Shown in pieces: positions 25,002 through 34,192 of a stretch of 64,000 bases of DNA; the stretch's first letter is position 1, and every line of letters begins with the position of its first letter. Both the position numbers and the translations under genes were made by a program. The notes below the pieces were generated by a model that ran no database searches, had not been told where the DNA came from, and worked only from the letters and a program-made list of their open reading frames with translations. Source of the stretch: Dinoroseobacter sp049800835 (lineage in GTDB: Bacteria > Pseudomonadota > Alphaproteobacteria > Rhodobacterales > Rhodobacteraceae); assembly GCF_049800835.1 (NCBI RefSeq), contig NZ_JBNAFU010000005.1, positions 186,001-250,000 on the forward strand, read 5' to 3'.

Positions 25002-27917
25002 ATGGGTCTCATGGAAGCGTCACCGCTGGCCGACAGACTACGCGGACACATCGAAGGCGAGCTCATGTTCGACGCGTTCTCGCGCGGACGGTATGCCACA
25101 GACGCGTCGATCTATCAGATGACACCCAGCGGTGTGGTTGTTCCAAAAACCCTTGCGGATATCGAAACCGCCATCGGAGCGGCCCGGGAAATCGGGGCTT
25201 CGGTCCTGCCGCGCGGTGGGGGCACATCGCAATGCGGACAGACAGTCAACAACTCGCTGGTCATTGATAACTCGAAGTATTTCAACCAGATCCTCGAACT
25301 CGATGTCGAAAACAGACGCTGTGTCGTGCAGCCCGGCATTGTCCTGGACGAGTTGAACCGCGCCCTCAAACCCCATGGCCTCTGGTTTCCGGTCGATGTC
25401 TCCACCGCGTCGCGTGCAACGATTGGCGGTATGGCCGGAAACAACTCTTGCGGGGGACGATCCCTGCGCTACGGAACAATGCGAGACAACGTGCTGTCGA
25501 TCGAGGCCATTCTGGCGGACGGCACCAAGGCGAGGTTTGGCCCCACGGACCGGAACGCCGCGCCAGCGAACGATTCGACCGCCGCGCTGATCACCGAGAT
25601 GCTGGCACTTGGCGCACGGGAACAGGCAGAGATTGCCGCGCGATTCCCCAACATCATTCGCCGTGTGGGAGGATACAACATCGACGCGCTGACGCCGGAC
25701 CATTCGACCAACAATATGGCGCACCTGCTCGTCGGCTCCGAAGGCACGTTGTCCTATTTCACGGCGATTGAACTGAAGCTCTCACCGATCCAGGGCACAA
25801 AAGTCATGGGTGTGTGTCATTTTCCGACCTTCTACAAGGCGATGGATGCCTCGCAACATCTGGTGAAGCTCAAACCCGCCGCTGTCGAACTGGTGGATGA
25901 TACGATGATCGCGCTGGCTCGGAATATTCCCATGTTCCGCAAGACGATCGAGGCGTTCGTTCAGGGCGATCCGGCAGCGCTGTTACTTGTGGAGTTCGAC
26001 GAAGGGTCCGATGCCGCCAACGCGGCCAAGTTGCGCGAGTTGGACGAGGCGATGGGTGATATCGGCTTTTCGTTCACCGGATCCGGCGATGCCTGGGGCG
26101 GCGCCGTGGCTGTCACGGACCAAACACTGCAAGCGGACATCGGGGAGGTGCGCAAGTCCGGCCTCAACATCATGATGTCCATGAAACAGGAGGGCAAACC
26201 CGTCAGTTTCGTAGAAGACTGCGCCGTCGAATTGCCCGACCTTGCGGAATATACCTCAGGCCTGACAGACATCTTTGAAAAGTACGGGACAAAGGGCACG
26301 TGGTATGCCCACGCATCTGTCGGATGTCTGCATGTGCGCCCCGTCCTGAATATGAAGCTGGATCAGGACGTCAAGACGATGCGCGCGATCGCGGAGGAGT
26401 GCTTCGATCTGGTCGCCAAGTACAAAGGCTCCCACTCTGGCGAGCATGGCGACGGGATCGTCCGGTCCGAGTTCCACGAAAAGATGTTCGGCCCGCAGAT
26501 GGTGGCCTCTTTCAACGAGGTGAAGGACCGCTTCGATCCAAACCGCGTATTCAACCCCAACAAGATCGTTCAGCCGCCCAAAATGGATGACCGGCGGTTG
26601 TTTCGCTATGGCCCCGACTACGAAGCCAAAGACATCGACACGAAGCTCGACTGGTCCGACTGGCCCGGCAAGGGCGGCGGCTTTCAGGGCGCCATCGAGA
26701 TGTGCAACAACAATGGCGCGTGCCGGAAGCTGAAGGGCGGTGTGATGTGCCCATCGTTCCGCGTGACGCGCAATGAACGCGATGTGGTGCGTGGGCGGGC
26801 GAACTCCCTGCGTCTTGCGATCACCGGGCAGCTTGGGCCGGACGCGCTTGCCTCCGACGAAATGGCCGAAACGATGAAGCTTTGCGTGTCGTGCAAAGGA
26901 TGCAAGCGGGAATGTCCGACCGGCGTGGACATGGCCCGTATGAAGATCGAGGTTCTGGCCGCGCGGGCCGAAAAGAACGGCTTGAGCCTGCATGACAAGC
27001 TGGTCGGCTACATGCCGCGCTATGCGCCCTTGGTGTCCAAGATGCCGTGGCTCGCCAACATGCGGAACTGGGTGCCTGGGGCCGCGAAACTGACCGAAGG
27101 GCTGACAGGCTTTGCCGCCAACCGAAAGCTACCGGAATGGTCTGCGCGCCCGTTCAAGGATACCGAGTTCGCCGATGACGATCCGGATGTCATCTTGTTT
27201 GCCGACATCTTCAATCGGTATTTCGAGCCCGAGAACCTGCGGGCTGCGGGTCGGGTTCTGAAGGCTGCGAGGTTGAAGGTCCGCGTGGCAACCCCTGTGG
27301 ACGGCAAAGGCAATCTGGAATGCGGGCGGACCTTGCTGGCTGTCGGGCTTGTCGACGATGCCCGTGCAGAGGCCGAGCGCCTTTTGGCGGCGCTCACGCC
27401 CTATGCCGCCAGAGGTGTACCCATTGTCGGGTTGGAGCCCTCCTCGCTTTTGACCCTGCGCGACGAGATTCCCGCTCTGGTACCGGGCGCGGATGCCCAA
27501 CTGGTCGCAGAGCATGCCAAGATGTTCGAGGAGTACTTCGTGACGCTCGAAAACCCGCCTGCCCTGTCGGATCTGGGTCGGCCGATCGTGCTGCACGGCC
27601 ACTGCCATCAGAAGGCGCATAACGTCATGGGATCGGTGCAGAAAGCGCTCGGCATGATCCCGGGCGCTGAGGTCGAGATGGTGGAAACCAGTTGCTGCGG
27701 AATGGCCGGGGCTTTTGGATATGGCAAAGATACGGTAGACACGTCGCTGAAGATGGCGGAACTCGACCTTTTGCCCGCGATCCGAAAAGCGCCGGAAAAT
27801 GCGCTCGTCGTGGCCGATGGCACCTCCTGTCGCCATCAAATCAAAGATGGCACATCGCGCGAGGCAATCCACGTCGTGCGTGTGCTGGAAATGGCACTGG
27901 ACGGGAAGGACACCTGA
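25002..27917 (+). CDS. FAD-linked oxidase with 4Fe-4S domains (YdiJ / D-2-hydroxyacid dehydrogenase type)
   Basis: A 971-residue protein from ATG 25002, after GGGGAGGG. N-terminal FAD-binding part: VLPRGGGTSQCGQTVNNSLV and GGMAGNNSCGGRSLRYGTM. The middle is an FAD-oxidase C domain (HASVGCLHVRPVL, HSGEHGDGIVRSEF). Then come 4Fe-4S cysteines (CVSCKGCKRECP) and the C-terminal CCG-type heterodisulfide-like part (HGHCHQKA, ETSCCGMAGAFGY). This is the YdiJ/D-2-hydroxyglutarate dehydrogenase group oxidising D-2-hydroxyacids. It probably makes the 2-oxoacid that the neighbouring aminotransferase uses; the substrate is unproven. Confidence 0.88.
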   Translation: MGLMEASPLADRLRGHIEGELMFDAFSRGRYATDASIYQMTPSGVVVPKTLADIETAIGAAREIGASVLPRGGGTSQCGQTVNNSLVIDNSKYFNQILELDVENRRCVVQPGIVLDELNRALKPHGLWFPVDVSTASRATIGGMAGNNSCGGRSLRYGTMRDNVLSIEAILADGTKARFGPTDRNAAPANDSTAALITEMLALGAREQAEIAARFPNIIRRVGGYNIDALTPDHSTNNMAHLLVGSEGTLSYFTAIELKLSPIQGTKVMGVCHFPTFYKAMDASQHLVKLKPAAVELVDDTMIALARNIPMFRKTIEAFVQGDPAALLLVEFDEGSDAANAAKLRELDEAMGDIGFSFTGSGDAWGGAVAVTDQTLQADIGEVRKSGLNIMMSMKQEGKPVSFVEDCAVELPDLAEYTSGLTDIFEKYGTKGTWYAHASVGCLHVRPVLNMKLDQDVKTMRAIAEECFDLVAKYKGSHSGEHGDGIVRSEFHEKMFGPQMVASFNEVKDRFDPNRVFNPNKIVQPPKMDDRRLFRYGPDYEAKDIDTKLDWSDWPGKGGGFQGAIEMCNNNGACRKLKGGVMCPSFRVTRNERDVVRGRANSLRLAITGQLGPDALASDEMAETMKLCVSCKGCKRECPTGVDMARMKIEVLAARAEKNGLSLHDKLVGYMPRYAPLVSKMPWLANMRNWVPGAAKLTEGLTGFAANRKLPEWSARPFKDTEFADDDPDVILFADIFNRYFEPENLRAAGRVLKAARLKVRVATPVDGKGNLECGRTLLAVGLVDDARAEAERLLAALTPYAARGVPIVGLEPSSLLTLRDEIPALVPGADAQLVAEHAKMFEEYFVTLENPPALSDLGRPIVLHGHCHQKAHNVMGSVQKALGMIPGAEVEMVETSCCGMAGAFGYGKDTVDTSLKMAELDLLPAIRKAPENALVVADGTSCRHQIKDGTSREAIHVVRVLEMALDGKDT

Positions 27918-27918
27918 C

Positions 27919-28578
27919 ATGAACCTGTCAAAACCCATTGCCCGCCCTTCGCTGCACGAAGAACTCGTTGACCGGGTACGCGAATTGATCATCGAAGGCG
28001 AACTCGAACCCGGAACCAAGATTCCCGAGAAAGAGTTGTGCGAAAATTTCGGTGTTTCGCGCACGCCGATGCGCGAAGCGCTCAAGGTTCTGGCGAACGA
28101 AGGTCTTGCTGTTCTGGAACCGAACCGTGGCGCTTGGGTGTCAACGGTCACAATGGAAGAACTGGAAGAGACCTTCCCGGTTTTGGCTGCGTTGGAACGT
28201 CTTGGTGGAGAACTCGCCTGCGCGCACGGGACCGAGACGGAGATCGCCTTTGTCCGCGAACGTCACGATGACATGGTCCGCCATTTCACGGCACGGGACC
28301 GTCAACCCTATTTCAAGGCCAATCAGGACATTCATGACGGCATTCTGCGCGCGGCAGGAAACCCGGTCCTGACCCAGCATCACAGGGTTCTGGCCTCGCG
28401 CGCGAAGCGGGCGCGTTTTCTCGCGAACATCTCCGACGAGCGCTGGAGCCAGGCCGTGGCCGAGCATGAGGAGATCATAACTGCCCTTGAGGCACGGGAT
28501 GGTCCCCGGTTGGGGCAAATCCTGAGCGATCACCTGACCAACAAGCTCGCCGCATTGCGCGAGCGCATGAAATCCTGA
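27919..28578 (+). CDS. GntR-family regulator, FCD subfamily
   Basis: A 219-residue protein from ATG 27919, one base after the previous stop. Residues 10-75 form the winged helix-turn-helix (LHEELVDRVRELIIEGELEP, ENFGVSRTPMREALKVLANE); residues 95-215 form an FCD ligand domain with His residues in the usual metal/ligand positions (ERHDDMVRHF, NQDIHDGIL, AEHEEI). The family senses small carboxylates. Co-transcription with the dehydrogenase suggests autoregulation of the locus through the palindrome at 24954. Confidence 0.9.
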   Translation: MNLSKPIARPSLHEELVDRVRELIIEGELEPGTKIPEKELCENFGVSRTPMREALKVLANEGLAVLEPNRGAWVSTVTMEELEETFPVLAALERLGGELACAHGTETEIAFVRERHDDMVRHFTARDRQPYFKANQDIHDGILRAAGNPVLTQHHRVLASRAKRARFLANISDERWSQAVAEHEEIITALEARDGPRLGQILSDHLTNKLAALRERMKS

Positions 28579-28694
28579 CAGGTCACCGCGACGCCGGCGC
28601 TCTTGCGCTTTGCGCGAGCGCTAACGTAGCATACCGGAAACACGGGGCCGGTCATGGTTGGGCCCGAAACATGGTGTGACGCGCAGGAGTATTC

Positions 28695-29726
28695 ATGTCC
28701 GAGATTTCCGACCCGCCGGCGCAACGTGGCTTGACGCTGCGCGATGTTTCCGAAGCCTCGGGCGTCAGCGAGATGACGGTCAGCCGGGTGCTCCGTAATC
28801 GCGGAGACGTCTCGGAGGCCACGCGCGAAAAGGTCAAGGAAGCCGCCCGGGCACTCGGGTACGTTCCAAACAAGATCGCAGGCGCCTTGGCGTCCAACCG
28901 CGTGAACCTTGTCGCCGTGATCATTCCATCAATGTCGAACATGGTGTTTCCCGAGGTGATGGGCGGCATCAATGCCCAATTGGAAGAAACCGACCTGCAA
29001 CCCGTTGTGGGCATCACCGACTATCTGCCCGAAAAGGAAGAGAAGGTTCTTTACGAGATGCTGTCATGGCGTCCGTCTGGCATTATTATCGCCGGGCTGG
29101 AACACAGCGAGGCGTCCCGTGCGATGCTGCGCAACTCCGGCATTCCGGTGGTCGAGATCATGGACACGGACGGCAACCCCATCGACTGCTGCGTTGGAAT
29201 TTCGCACCGGCGCGCAGGACGTGAGATGGCCGAAGCGATTCTTGCCGCAGGGTATAAACGGATCGGGTTCATGGGCACCAAGATGGCGCTCGATCACCGG
29301 GCCCGCAAACGGTACGAGGGCTTTGTAGAGGGGTTGGCCAAAGGTGGCGTGGAGCTTGCCGATTGGGAGTTTTACGAGGGCGGGTCGGCCCTGGCAAAGG
29401 GCCGTGAGCTCACAGCAGCGATGCTCGATCGCACCCCTGACCTCGACTTTCTATATTACTCGAACGACCTGATAGGTGCGGGTGGCCTGTTGCTGGCGCA
29501 GGAGCGCGGCCTCGATATCCCCGACGCGTTCGGGATGGCGGGCTTCAACGGCGTCGAGTTGCTGCAAGGCCTGCCCACGCAGCTTGCGACCATCGACAGT
29601 TGCCGCAAGGAAATCGGGCGCGAAGCTGCAAAACTGATCATGGCACGCTACGAAGGGTCTCAGGCATCCGAAACGCTGACGCTGGCGCCCCAGTTGAACC
29701 CGGGCGAAACGATGCGGTCCGACTGA
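28695..29726 (+). CDS. LacI-family transcriptional regulator (GntR-type gluconate-like)
   Basis: A 343-residue protein with an N-terminal LacI helix-turn-helix (LTLRDVSEASGVSEMTVSRV, then LGYVPNKIAGALASNR) and a periplasmic-binding-protein-like effector domain (VNLVAVIIPSMSNMVFPEVM, GLEHSEASRAML, IGFMGTKMALDHRARKRYEG). It lies downstream of the GntR gene with a 116-bp gap and just upstream of hmgA, so it may act on either neighbour or be independent. Effector unknown. Confidence 0.9.
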   Translation: MSEISDPPAQRGLTLRDVSEASGVSEMTVSRVLRNRGDVSEATREKVKEAARALGYVPNKIAGALASNRVNLVAVIIPSMSNMVFPEVMGGINAQLEETDLQPVVGITDYLPEKEEKVLYEMLSWRPSGIIIAGLEHSEASRAMLRNSGIPVVEIMDTDGNPIDCCVGISHRRAGREMAEAILAAGYKRIGFMGTKMALDHRARKRYEGFVEGLAKGGVELADWEFYEGGSALAKGRELTAAMLDRTPDLDFLYYSNDLIGAGGLLLAQERGLDIPDAFGMAGFNGVELLQGLPTQLATIDSCRKEIGREAAKLIMARYEGSQASETLTLAPQLNPGETMRSD

Positions 29727-29826
29727 GGCGACATCGCTTGGCGGGTTGGAGAATCTTTCCGTTTTATGCGATCCTTTGGCCAACTCGTTGCAAGTGCAAC
29801 GGCTTGTGTCTTTGGGAGGAGACAAC

Positions 29827-31188
29827 GTGAACCGATCAGCGCCAGTACCGCACATGACGCAAGATCCGCGATCGTTGGCGTCACATCCGGGGTACATGCC
29901 CGGTTTCGGGAATGACTTCGAGACCGAAGCGCTGCCAAATGCCCTGCCACAGGGTCGCAACAGTCCGCAGAAATGCAACTACGGCCTGTACGGCGAACAG
30001 TTGTCGGGGACAGCGTTCACCGCACCCAGCCACCAAAACGAAAGGACATGGTGTTATCGCATCCGGCCCTCTGTGAAGCATGCAAACCGGTTTGCCCGCG
30101 TTGATCTGCCTTACTGGAAAAGTGCACCGCTGATCGATCCGGATTTGATCAGCCTCGGGCAATTTCGTTGGGACCCGATCCCCCGGACAGACACGCCGCT
30201 GACCTGGCTGACCGGGATGCGCACCATGACCACTGCGGGAGACGTTCACACGCAAACCGGCATGGCGGCCCATGTATATCTGGTCACACGGTCGATGGAG
30301 GACGCCTATTTCTATTCAGCCGATAGCGAGTTGCTGGTTGTTCCACAGCAAGGTCGCCTGCGATTTCTGACCGAGCTTGGAATTATCGACCTCACGCCGG
30401 GCGAAGTTGCGATCCTTCCACGCGGCCTGACCTACCGTGTGGAGGTAGTGGATGGCCCAGCGCGTGGCTTTGTTTGCGAAAACTACGGCCAGAAGTTCGC
30501 CCTTCCGGGCCGTGGTCCGATCGGCGCGAACTGCATGGCGAACCGACGCGACTTCAAGACCCCCGTTGCTGCCTTCGAGGATCGCGAGGTCCCTTCCACG
30601 ATAACGGTCAAGTGGGGTGGGCAGTTCTACGTTTCCCAGATCGGGCAAAGCCCGCTGGATGTCGTGGCGTGGCACGGCAATTACGCGCCCTGCAAGTATG
30701 ACCTTAACGACTATTGTCCGGTTGGCGCGGTTCTTTTCGACCATCCCGATCCGTCGATTTTCACCGTTCTGACTGCCCCGTCTGGCGTTGAAGGCACCGC
30801 GAACATTGATTTCGTGCTGTTTCGGGAAAGATGGATGGTCGCAGAGGATACGTTCCGCCCACCCTGGTATCACCGCAACATCATGTCCGAGCTGATGGGA
30901 AACATCTACGGGCAATATGATGCCAAACCGCAGGGCTTTGTCCCGGGTGGAATGAGCCTGCACAACATGATGTTGCCCCACGGCCCGGACCGCGAGGCGT
31001 TCGAAGGCGCGTCGAACGAAGATCTTGCCCCGCAGAAACTCGACAACACCATGTCCTTCATGTTCGAAACACGCTTCCCGCAACACCTGACGCCGTTTGC
31101 TGCCAAGGAGGCCCCCTTGCAGGCCGACTATGTGGAGTGTTGGGCTGACCTCGAGAAAAAATTCGATGGCTCACCGGGGCCGAAATGA
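29827..31188 (+). CDS. hmgA: homogentisate 1,2-dioxygenase
   Basis: A 453-residue protein from GTG 29827, five bases after GGGAGGAG. Typical stretches: PGYMPGFGNDFETEALPNAL, NYGLYGEQLSGTAFTAP, TWCYRIRPSV, and the iron-site region PPWYHRNIMSELMGNIYGQY followed by GGMSLHNMMLPHGPDREAFE. It opens the homogentisate ring to maleylacetoacetate in tyrosine and phenylacetate-type degradation. It leads an operon with an MBL-fold protein, a small membrane protein, a flavin hydroxylase and a small DUF2783-like protein. Confidence 0.95.
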   Translation: MNRSAPVPHMTQDPRSLASHPGYMPGFGNDFETEALPNALPQGRNSPQKCNYGLYGEQLSGTAFTAPSHQNERTWCYRIRPSVKHANRFARVDLPYWKSAPLIDPDLISLGQFRWDPIPRTDTPLTWLTGMRTMTTAGDVHTQTGMAAHVYLVTRSMEDAYFYSADSELLVVPQQGRLRFLTELGIIDLTPGEVAILPRGLTYRVEVVDGPARGFVCENYGQKFALPGRGPIGANCMANRRDFKTPVAAFEDREVPSTITVKWGGQFYVSQIGQSPLDVVAWHGNYAPCKYDLNDYCPVGAVLFDHPDPSIFTVLTAPSGVEGTANIDFVLFRERWMVAEDTFRPPWYHRNIMSELMGNIYGQYDAKPQGFVPGGMSLHNMMLPHGPDREAFEGASNEDLAPQKLDNTMSFMFETRFPQHLTPFAAKEAPLQADYVECWADLEKKFDGSPGPK

Positions 31189-31248
31189 TCTGCATGCAGC
31201 CGATCCGAAGATATCGCACAGGGCACCGCCCCAGAGGGAGGACATGAC

Positions 31249-32199
31249 ATGACCACGGCTTTCGCATCAGCCGGTGACATGGCCGATAAGGAAACGCGCT
31301 TCACCGAAATAGGCGATGGGCTTTGGGCATTTACGGCCGAAGGCGACCCGAACTCCGGCGTGATTATCGGCGACGACAGCGTCATGGTGATCGAGGCACA
31401 GGCAACACCACAACTGGCTGAAAAGGTGATCTCCGAGATCCGCAAGGTCACCTCCAAACCGATCACCCATCTGGTGCTGACCCACTATCATGCAGTGCGG
31501 GTTCTTGGAGCCTCGGCCTATGGCGCAGACCAGATCATCATGTCCGACACAGCCCGCGCCATGGTAGCGGAGCGCGGGCAGGAAGACTGGGACAGCGAGT
31601 TCGACCGATTCCCGCGACTGTTTCAAGGTCATGAAAGCATTCCGGGGCTGACCTGGCCGACAACCACGTTTTCGGATCGTATGACGGTCTACCTTGGCAA
31701 TAGGCGTGTGGATATCATGCATCTGGGACGCGCGCACACCGCCGGGGATGCAGTGATCTGGGTGCCCGACGCGGAAGTAATGTTCACCGGCGATATCGTA
31801 GAGTATCACTCGGCCTGCTACTGCGGCGATGGTCACTTGGCCGAGTGGGGTCAGACACTGGACAATATCGCTGCGTTCGAACCACAAGCCATTGCCCCAG
31901 GACGAGGCGACGCCCTGATCGGTCCCGACATGGTTGCCTCGGCCATAGACTCCACGCGCGACTTCGTTGACAGCACGTACCGCCCGGCGGAGCGTGTGGC
32001 CGCGCGCGGCGGTAGCTTGAAAGACGCGTGGAAAGCGGTGCGGGCTGAATGCGACCCGAAGTTCTCGGACTTCGCCATCTACGAACATTGCCTGCCCTTC
32101 AACGTAAGCCGCGCCTACGACGAGGCGCGCGGCATCGAAACACCCCGTATCTGGACAGCCGCCCGCGACAAGGAGATGTGGGCCGCCTTGCAGGGTTAG
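31249..32199 (+). CDS. MBL-fold hydrolase-like protein of the hmgA operon
   Basis: A 316-residue protein with a metallo-beta-lactamase fold pattern: IGDDSVMVIEAQATP, ITHLVLTHYHAVRVLGASAY, VDIMHLGRAHTAGDAVIW and VMFTGDIVEY. The metal motif HxHxDH is altered (HYHAVRVL), keeping only part of the ligands. GGGAGGA lies about 11 bases before ATG 31249. Located right after hmgA, it may hydrolyse a pathway intermediate or repair product; its role is not defined by sequence. Confidence 0.8.
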   Translation: MTTAFASAGDMADKETRFTEIGDGLWAFTAEGDPNSGVIIGDDSVMVIEAQATPQLAEKVISEIRKVTSKPITHLVLTHYHAVRVLGASAYGADQIIMSDTARAMVAERGQEDWDSEFDRFPRLFQGHESIPGLTWPTTTFSDRMTVYLGNRRVDIMHLGRAHTAGDAVIWVPDAEVMFTGDIVEYHSACYCGDGHLAEWGQTLDNIAAFEPQAIAPGRGDALIGPDMVASAIDSTRDFVDSTYRPAERVAARGGSLKDAWKAVRAECDPKFSDFAIYEHCLPFNVSRAYDEARGIETPRIWTAARDKEMWAALQG

Positions 32200-32202
32200 G
32201 AC

Positions 32203-32421
32203 ATGGCACGCAAATTCGAACCAACCCGCGGAGAGATTTGGTTCCGCCTTGTCTTCAGCCTGATTGGTTTGGGGCTGATGGGGTTTGCGCTTGCAACACG
32301 CGGGTTCGGAGGAATTGCGTGGGTAGAGGTTGTCTTGATCTCAAGTGCGTTTTTCGGCGGCACAGCGCTGTGGGCCGTTTTGCGCTTGTCCAGACCAAGC
32401 GAGGATCGCGATGACCTTTGA
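32203..32421 (+). CDS. small two-helix membrane protein
   Basis: A 72-residue protein starting three bases after the preceding stop, with two hydrophobic segments (about residues 13-31 and 38-60: LVFSLIGLGLMGFALA and VEVVLISSAFFGGTALWAVL) and a charged tail. It overlaps the next gene by 11 bases. Its position suggests a membrane accessory of the operon. No family recognised. Confidence 0.65.
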   Translation: MARKFEPTRGEIWFRLVFSLIGLGLMGFALATRGFGGIAWVEVVLISSAFFGGTALWAVLRLSRPSEDRDDL

Positions 32422-33970
32422 ATACAAGCCATATGACTTCATCCCTCCCCCGGGTTTGGCAAATCCGGAGCCGCGCAAGCCGGTTGTGATCGTCGGGGCA
32501 GGTCCGATCGGTCTCGCGATGGCGATCGAACTGGCCAATCACGACCAGCCATCGGTCATTCTGGATGATAACAATGTGGTCTCTGTCGGGAGCCGCGCAA
32601 TCTGCTGGTCGAAACGTAGCCTTGAGATTTTTGAGAGACTTGGAATTGCAGACCGCGCCCTGGCCAAAGGCGTGACCTGGCAGGTTGGGCGAACGTTTCA
32701 CCGGGACAAGGAGGTATTCTCATACGACCTTCTGCCGGAGGACGGCCACAAGATGCCGGCCTTCATCAACCTGCAGCAATACTACGTTGAGCAGTTCCTG
32801 ATCGAGCGGGCACAGCGAAGCGCCCTGATTGACCTGCGGTTCAGCAACAAGGTGACAAACGTCGACAACAGCACGAACGGCGTCATTCTCGATATTGAGA
32901 CGCCTGACGGCGCATATGCCTTGGAGGCGGACTACGTTCTGGCCTGTGACGGGGCCCGCTCCCCGGTGCGGGGCATGCTGGGGTTGGAATTCGAAGGCGA
33001 GTTCTTCGAGGAAAGGTTTCTGATCGCGGACATTGAAATGGATGCGGATTTTCCGCCTGAGCGTCACTTCTGGTTCGAACCGAAGTTTCACGAAGGTCAG
33101 TCAGCTTTGCTCCACAAGCAGCCCGACAACATTTATCGGATCGACTTGCAGCTTGGCTGGCATGCAAACCCGGATCACGAGATGAAACCCGAAGTCGTCA
33201 TCCCGCGGATCATTAAAGTGGTCGGTCACTCAAATTTTCGCCTCGATTGGGTAAGTGTTTATTCCTTTCAGTGCAGACGCTTGGCGAGTTTTGTCCATGA
33301 TCGGGTGATTTTTGTCGGTGACAGTGCGCATGTTGTCAGCCCATTCGGAGCGCGTGGCGGAAACGGCGGAATGCAGGACGTTGACAACCTTGGTTGGAAG
33401 CTTGCGGCAATCCTCAAAGGGCATGGGAGTGCAGCCTTGCTGGACACCTACAATACCGAACGCGTACAGGGCGCGGACGAGAATATCGCCAATTCCGCGC
33501 GCGCCACCAAGTTCATGACGCCCGCCGACGGGATCGAACGCCTTTTTCGGGACCAGGTGCTGGTTCTTGCCGGACATGCAGAGTTTGCGCGCCATTGGGT
33601 CAATGCCGGACGACTGTCCAAACCCTGCACATATCGGCTCGAGGCGCCCGACGACCCGAGGTTGCCGGACGGTGCGCGTCCGGGTGCGGTGGCACCGGAT
33701 GCACCGTTGGGGCTAGACTGGTTAACGTCATTGCTTGGCGGTGAACCGGTCATTCTCGCTCTGGGAAGAGACGCGCCAGCGCTGTCCGGCGTGCGCGTTT
33801 TGCAGCCGGAAATTTCCCGGACGTTGCGGAAACGATATCTGGGGGAAGAGGACGGTGCCTTTTACCTCGTCAGGCCCGATCAGGTGATCGGCGCGCGCTG
33901 GGTCGATGCGCACGCGGATGAAATCGCGAACGCTGTTGCTGACCTCTGGGCAGGTGTGACATGCCGTTGA
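32411..33970 (+). CDS. FAD-dependent aromatic hydroxylase (PHBH/MhpA fold)
   Basis: A 519-residue protein from ATG 32411. It has the N-terminal dinucleotide motif GAGPIGLAMAIELANH, the GxDG-type region YVLACDGARSPVRGML, and the second FAD motif RVIFVGDSAHVVSPFGARGG. A C-terminal thioredoxin-like domain is suggested by residues 430-510. It hydroxylates an aromatic ring using NAD(P)H and oxygen. Paired with the tiny downstream protein in an hmgA operon, it resembles 3-hydroxyphenylacetate 6-hydroxylase (MhaA), which yields homogentisate; this is an inference from context. Confidence 0.85.
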   Translation: MTFEYKPYDFIPPPGLANPEPRKPVVIVGAGPIGLAMAIELANHDQPSVILDDNNVVSVGSRAICWSKRSLEIFERLGIADRALAKGVTWQVGRTFHRDKEVFSYDLLPEDGHKMPAFINLQQYYVEQFLIERAQRSALIDLRFSNKVTNVDNSTNGVILDIETPDGAYALEADYVLACDGARSPVRGMLGLEFEGEFFEERFLIADIEMDADFPPERHFWFEPKFHEGQSALLHKQPDNIYRIDLQLGWHANPDHEMKPEVVIPRIIKVVGHSNFRLDWVSVYSFQCRRLASFVHDRVIFVGDSAHVVSPFGARGGNGGMQDVDNLGWKLAAILKGHGSAALLDTYNTERVQGADENIANSARATKFMTPADGIERLFRDQVLVLAGHAEFARHWVNAGRLSKPCTYRLEAPDDPRLPDGARPGAVAPDAPLGLDWLTSLLGGEPVILALGRDAPALSGVRVLQPEISRTLRKRYLGEEDGAFYLVRPDQVIGARWVDAHADEIANAVADLWAGVTCR

Positions 33971-34146
33971 ACCAGACCAACAACCTATCGGATCCGGACG
34001 CGTTCTATACGGAACTGCTGGCCGCCCATCGCGGCTTGAGCGAGGCAGACAGCCATGCGCTGAACGTGCGGCTCTTGCTGATCCTTGCCAACCATGTGGG
34101 CGACCTTGAGACACTGCGAAACGCGTTGGCCCTGGCCCGAAAGTAA
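33961..34146 (+). CDS. DUF2783-like small protein, possible hydroxylase coupling subunit
   Basis: A 61-residue protein overlapping the hydroxylase stop by 10 bases. It is an all-helical sequence (SDPDAFYTELLAAHRGLSEA, HALNVRLLLILANHVGDLET) of the DUF2783 type, often found next to aromatic hydroxylases. In Pseudomonas putida the flavoprotein MhaA needs a similarly tiny coupling protein, MhaB; this is a likely counterpart, based on position and size only. It closes the operon before a strong terminator. Confidence 0.75.
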   Translation: MPLNQTNNLSDPDAFYTELLAAHRGLSEADSHALNVRLLLILANHVGDLETLRNALALARK

Positions 34147-34170
34147 AAGCCCCGGCATTTGCCGGGGCTT
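34147..34170. terminator. bidirectional intrinsic terminator
   Basis: AAGCCCCGGC at 34147-34156 and GCCGGGGCTT at 34161-34170 form a perfect 10-bp stem with loop ATTT. The stem starts right after the stop of the hmgA operon. Read on the minus strand it is followed by TTTTACTTT, so it also terminates serA. It sits between two convergent genes. Confidence 0.85.
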
Positions 34171-34192
34171 GAAACAGAGTCTGCCTGCTTGT

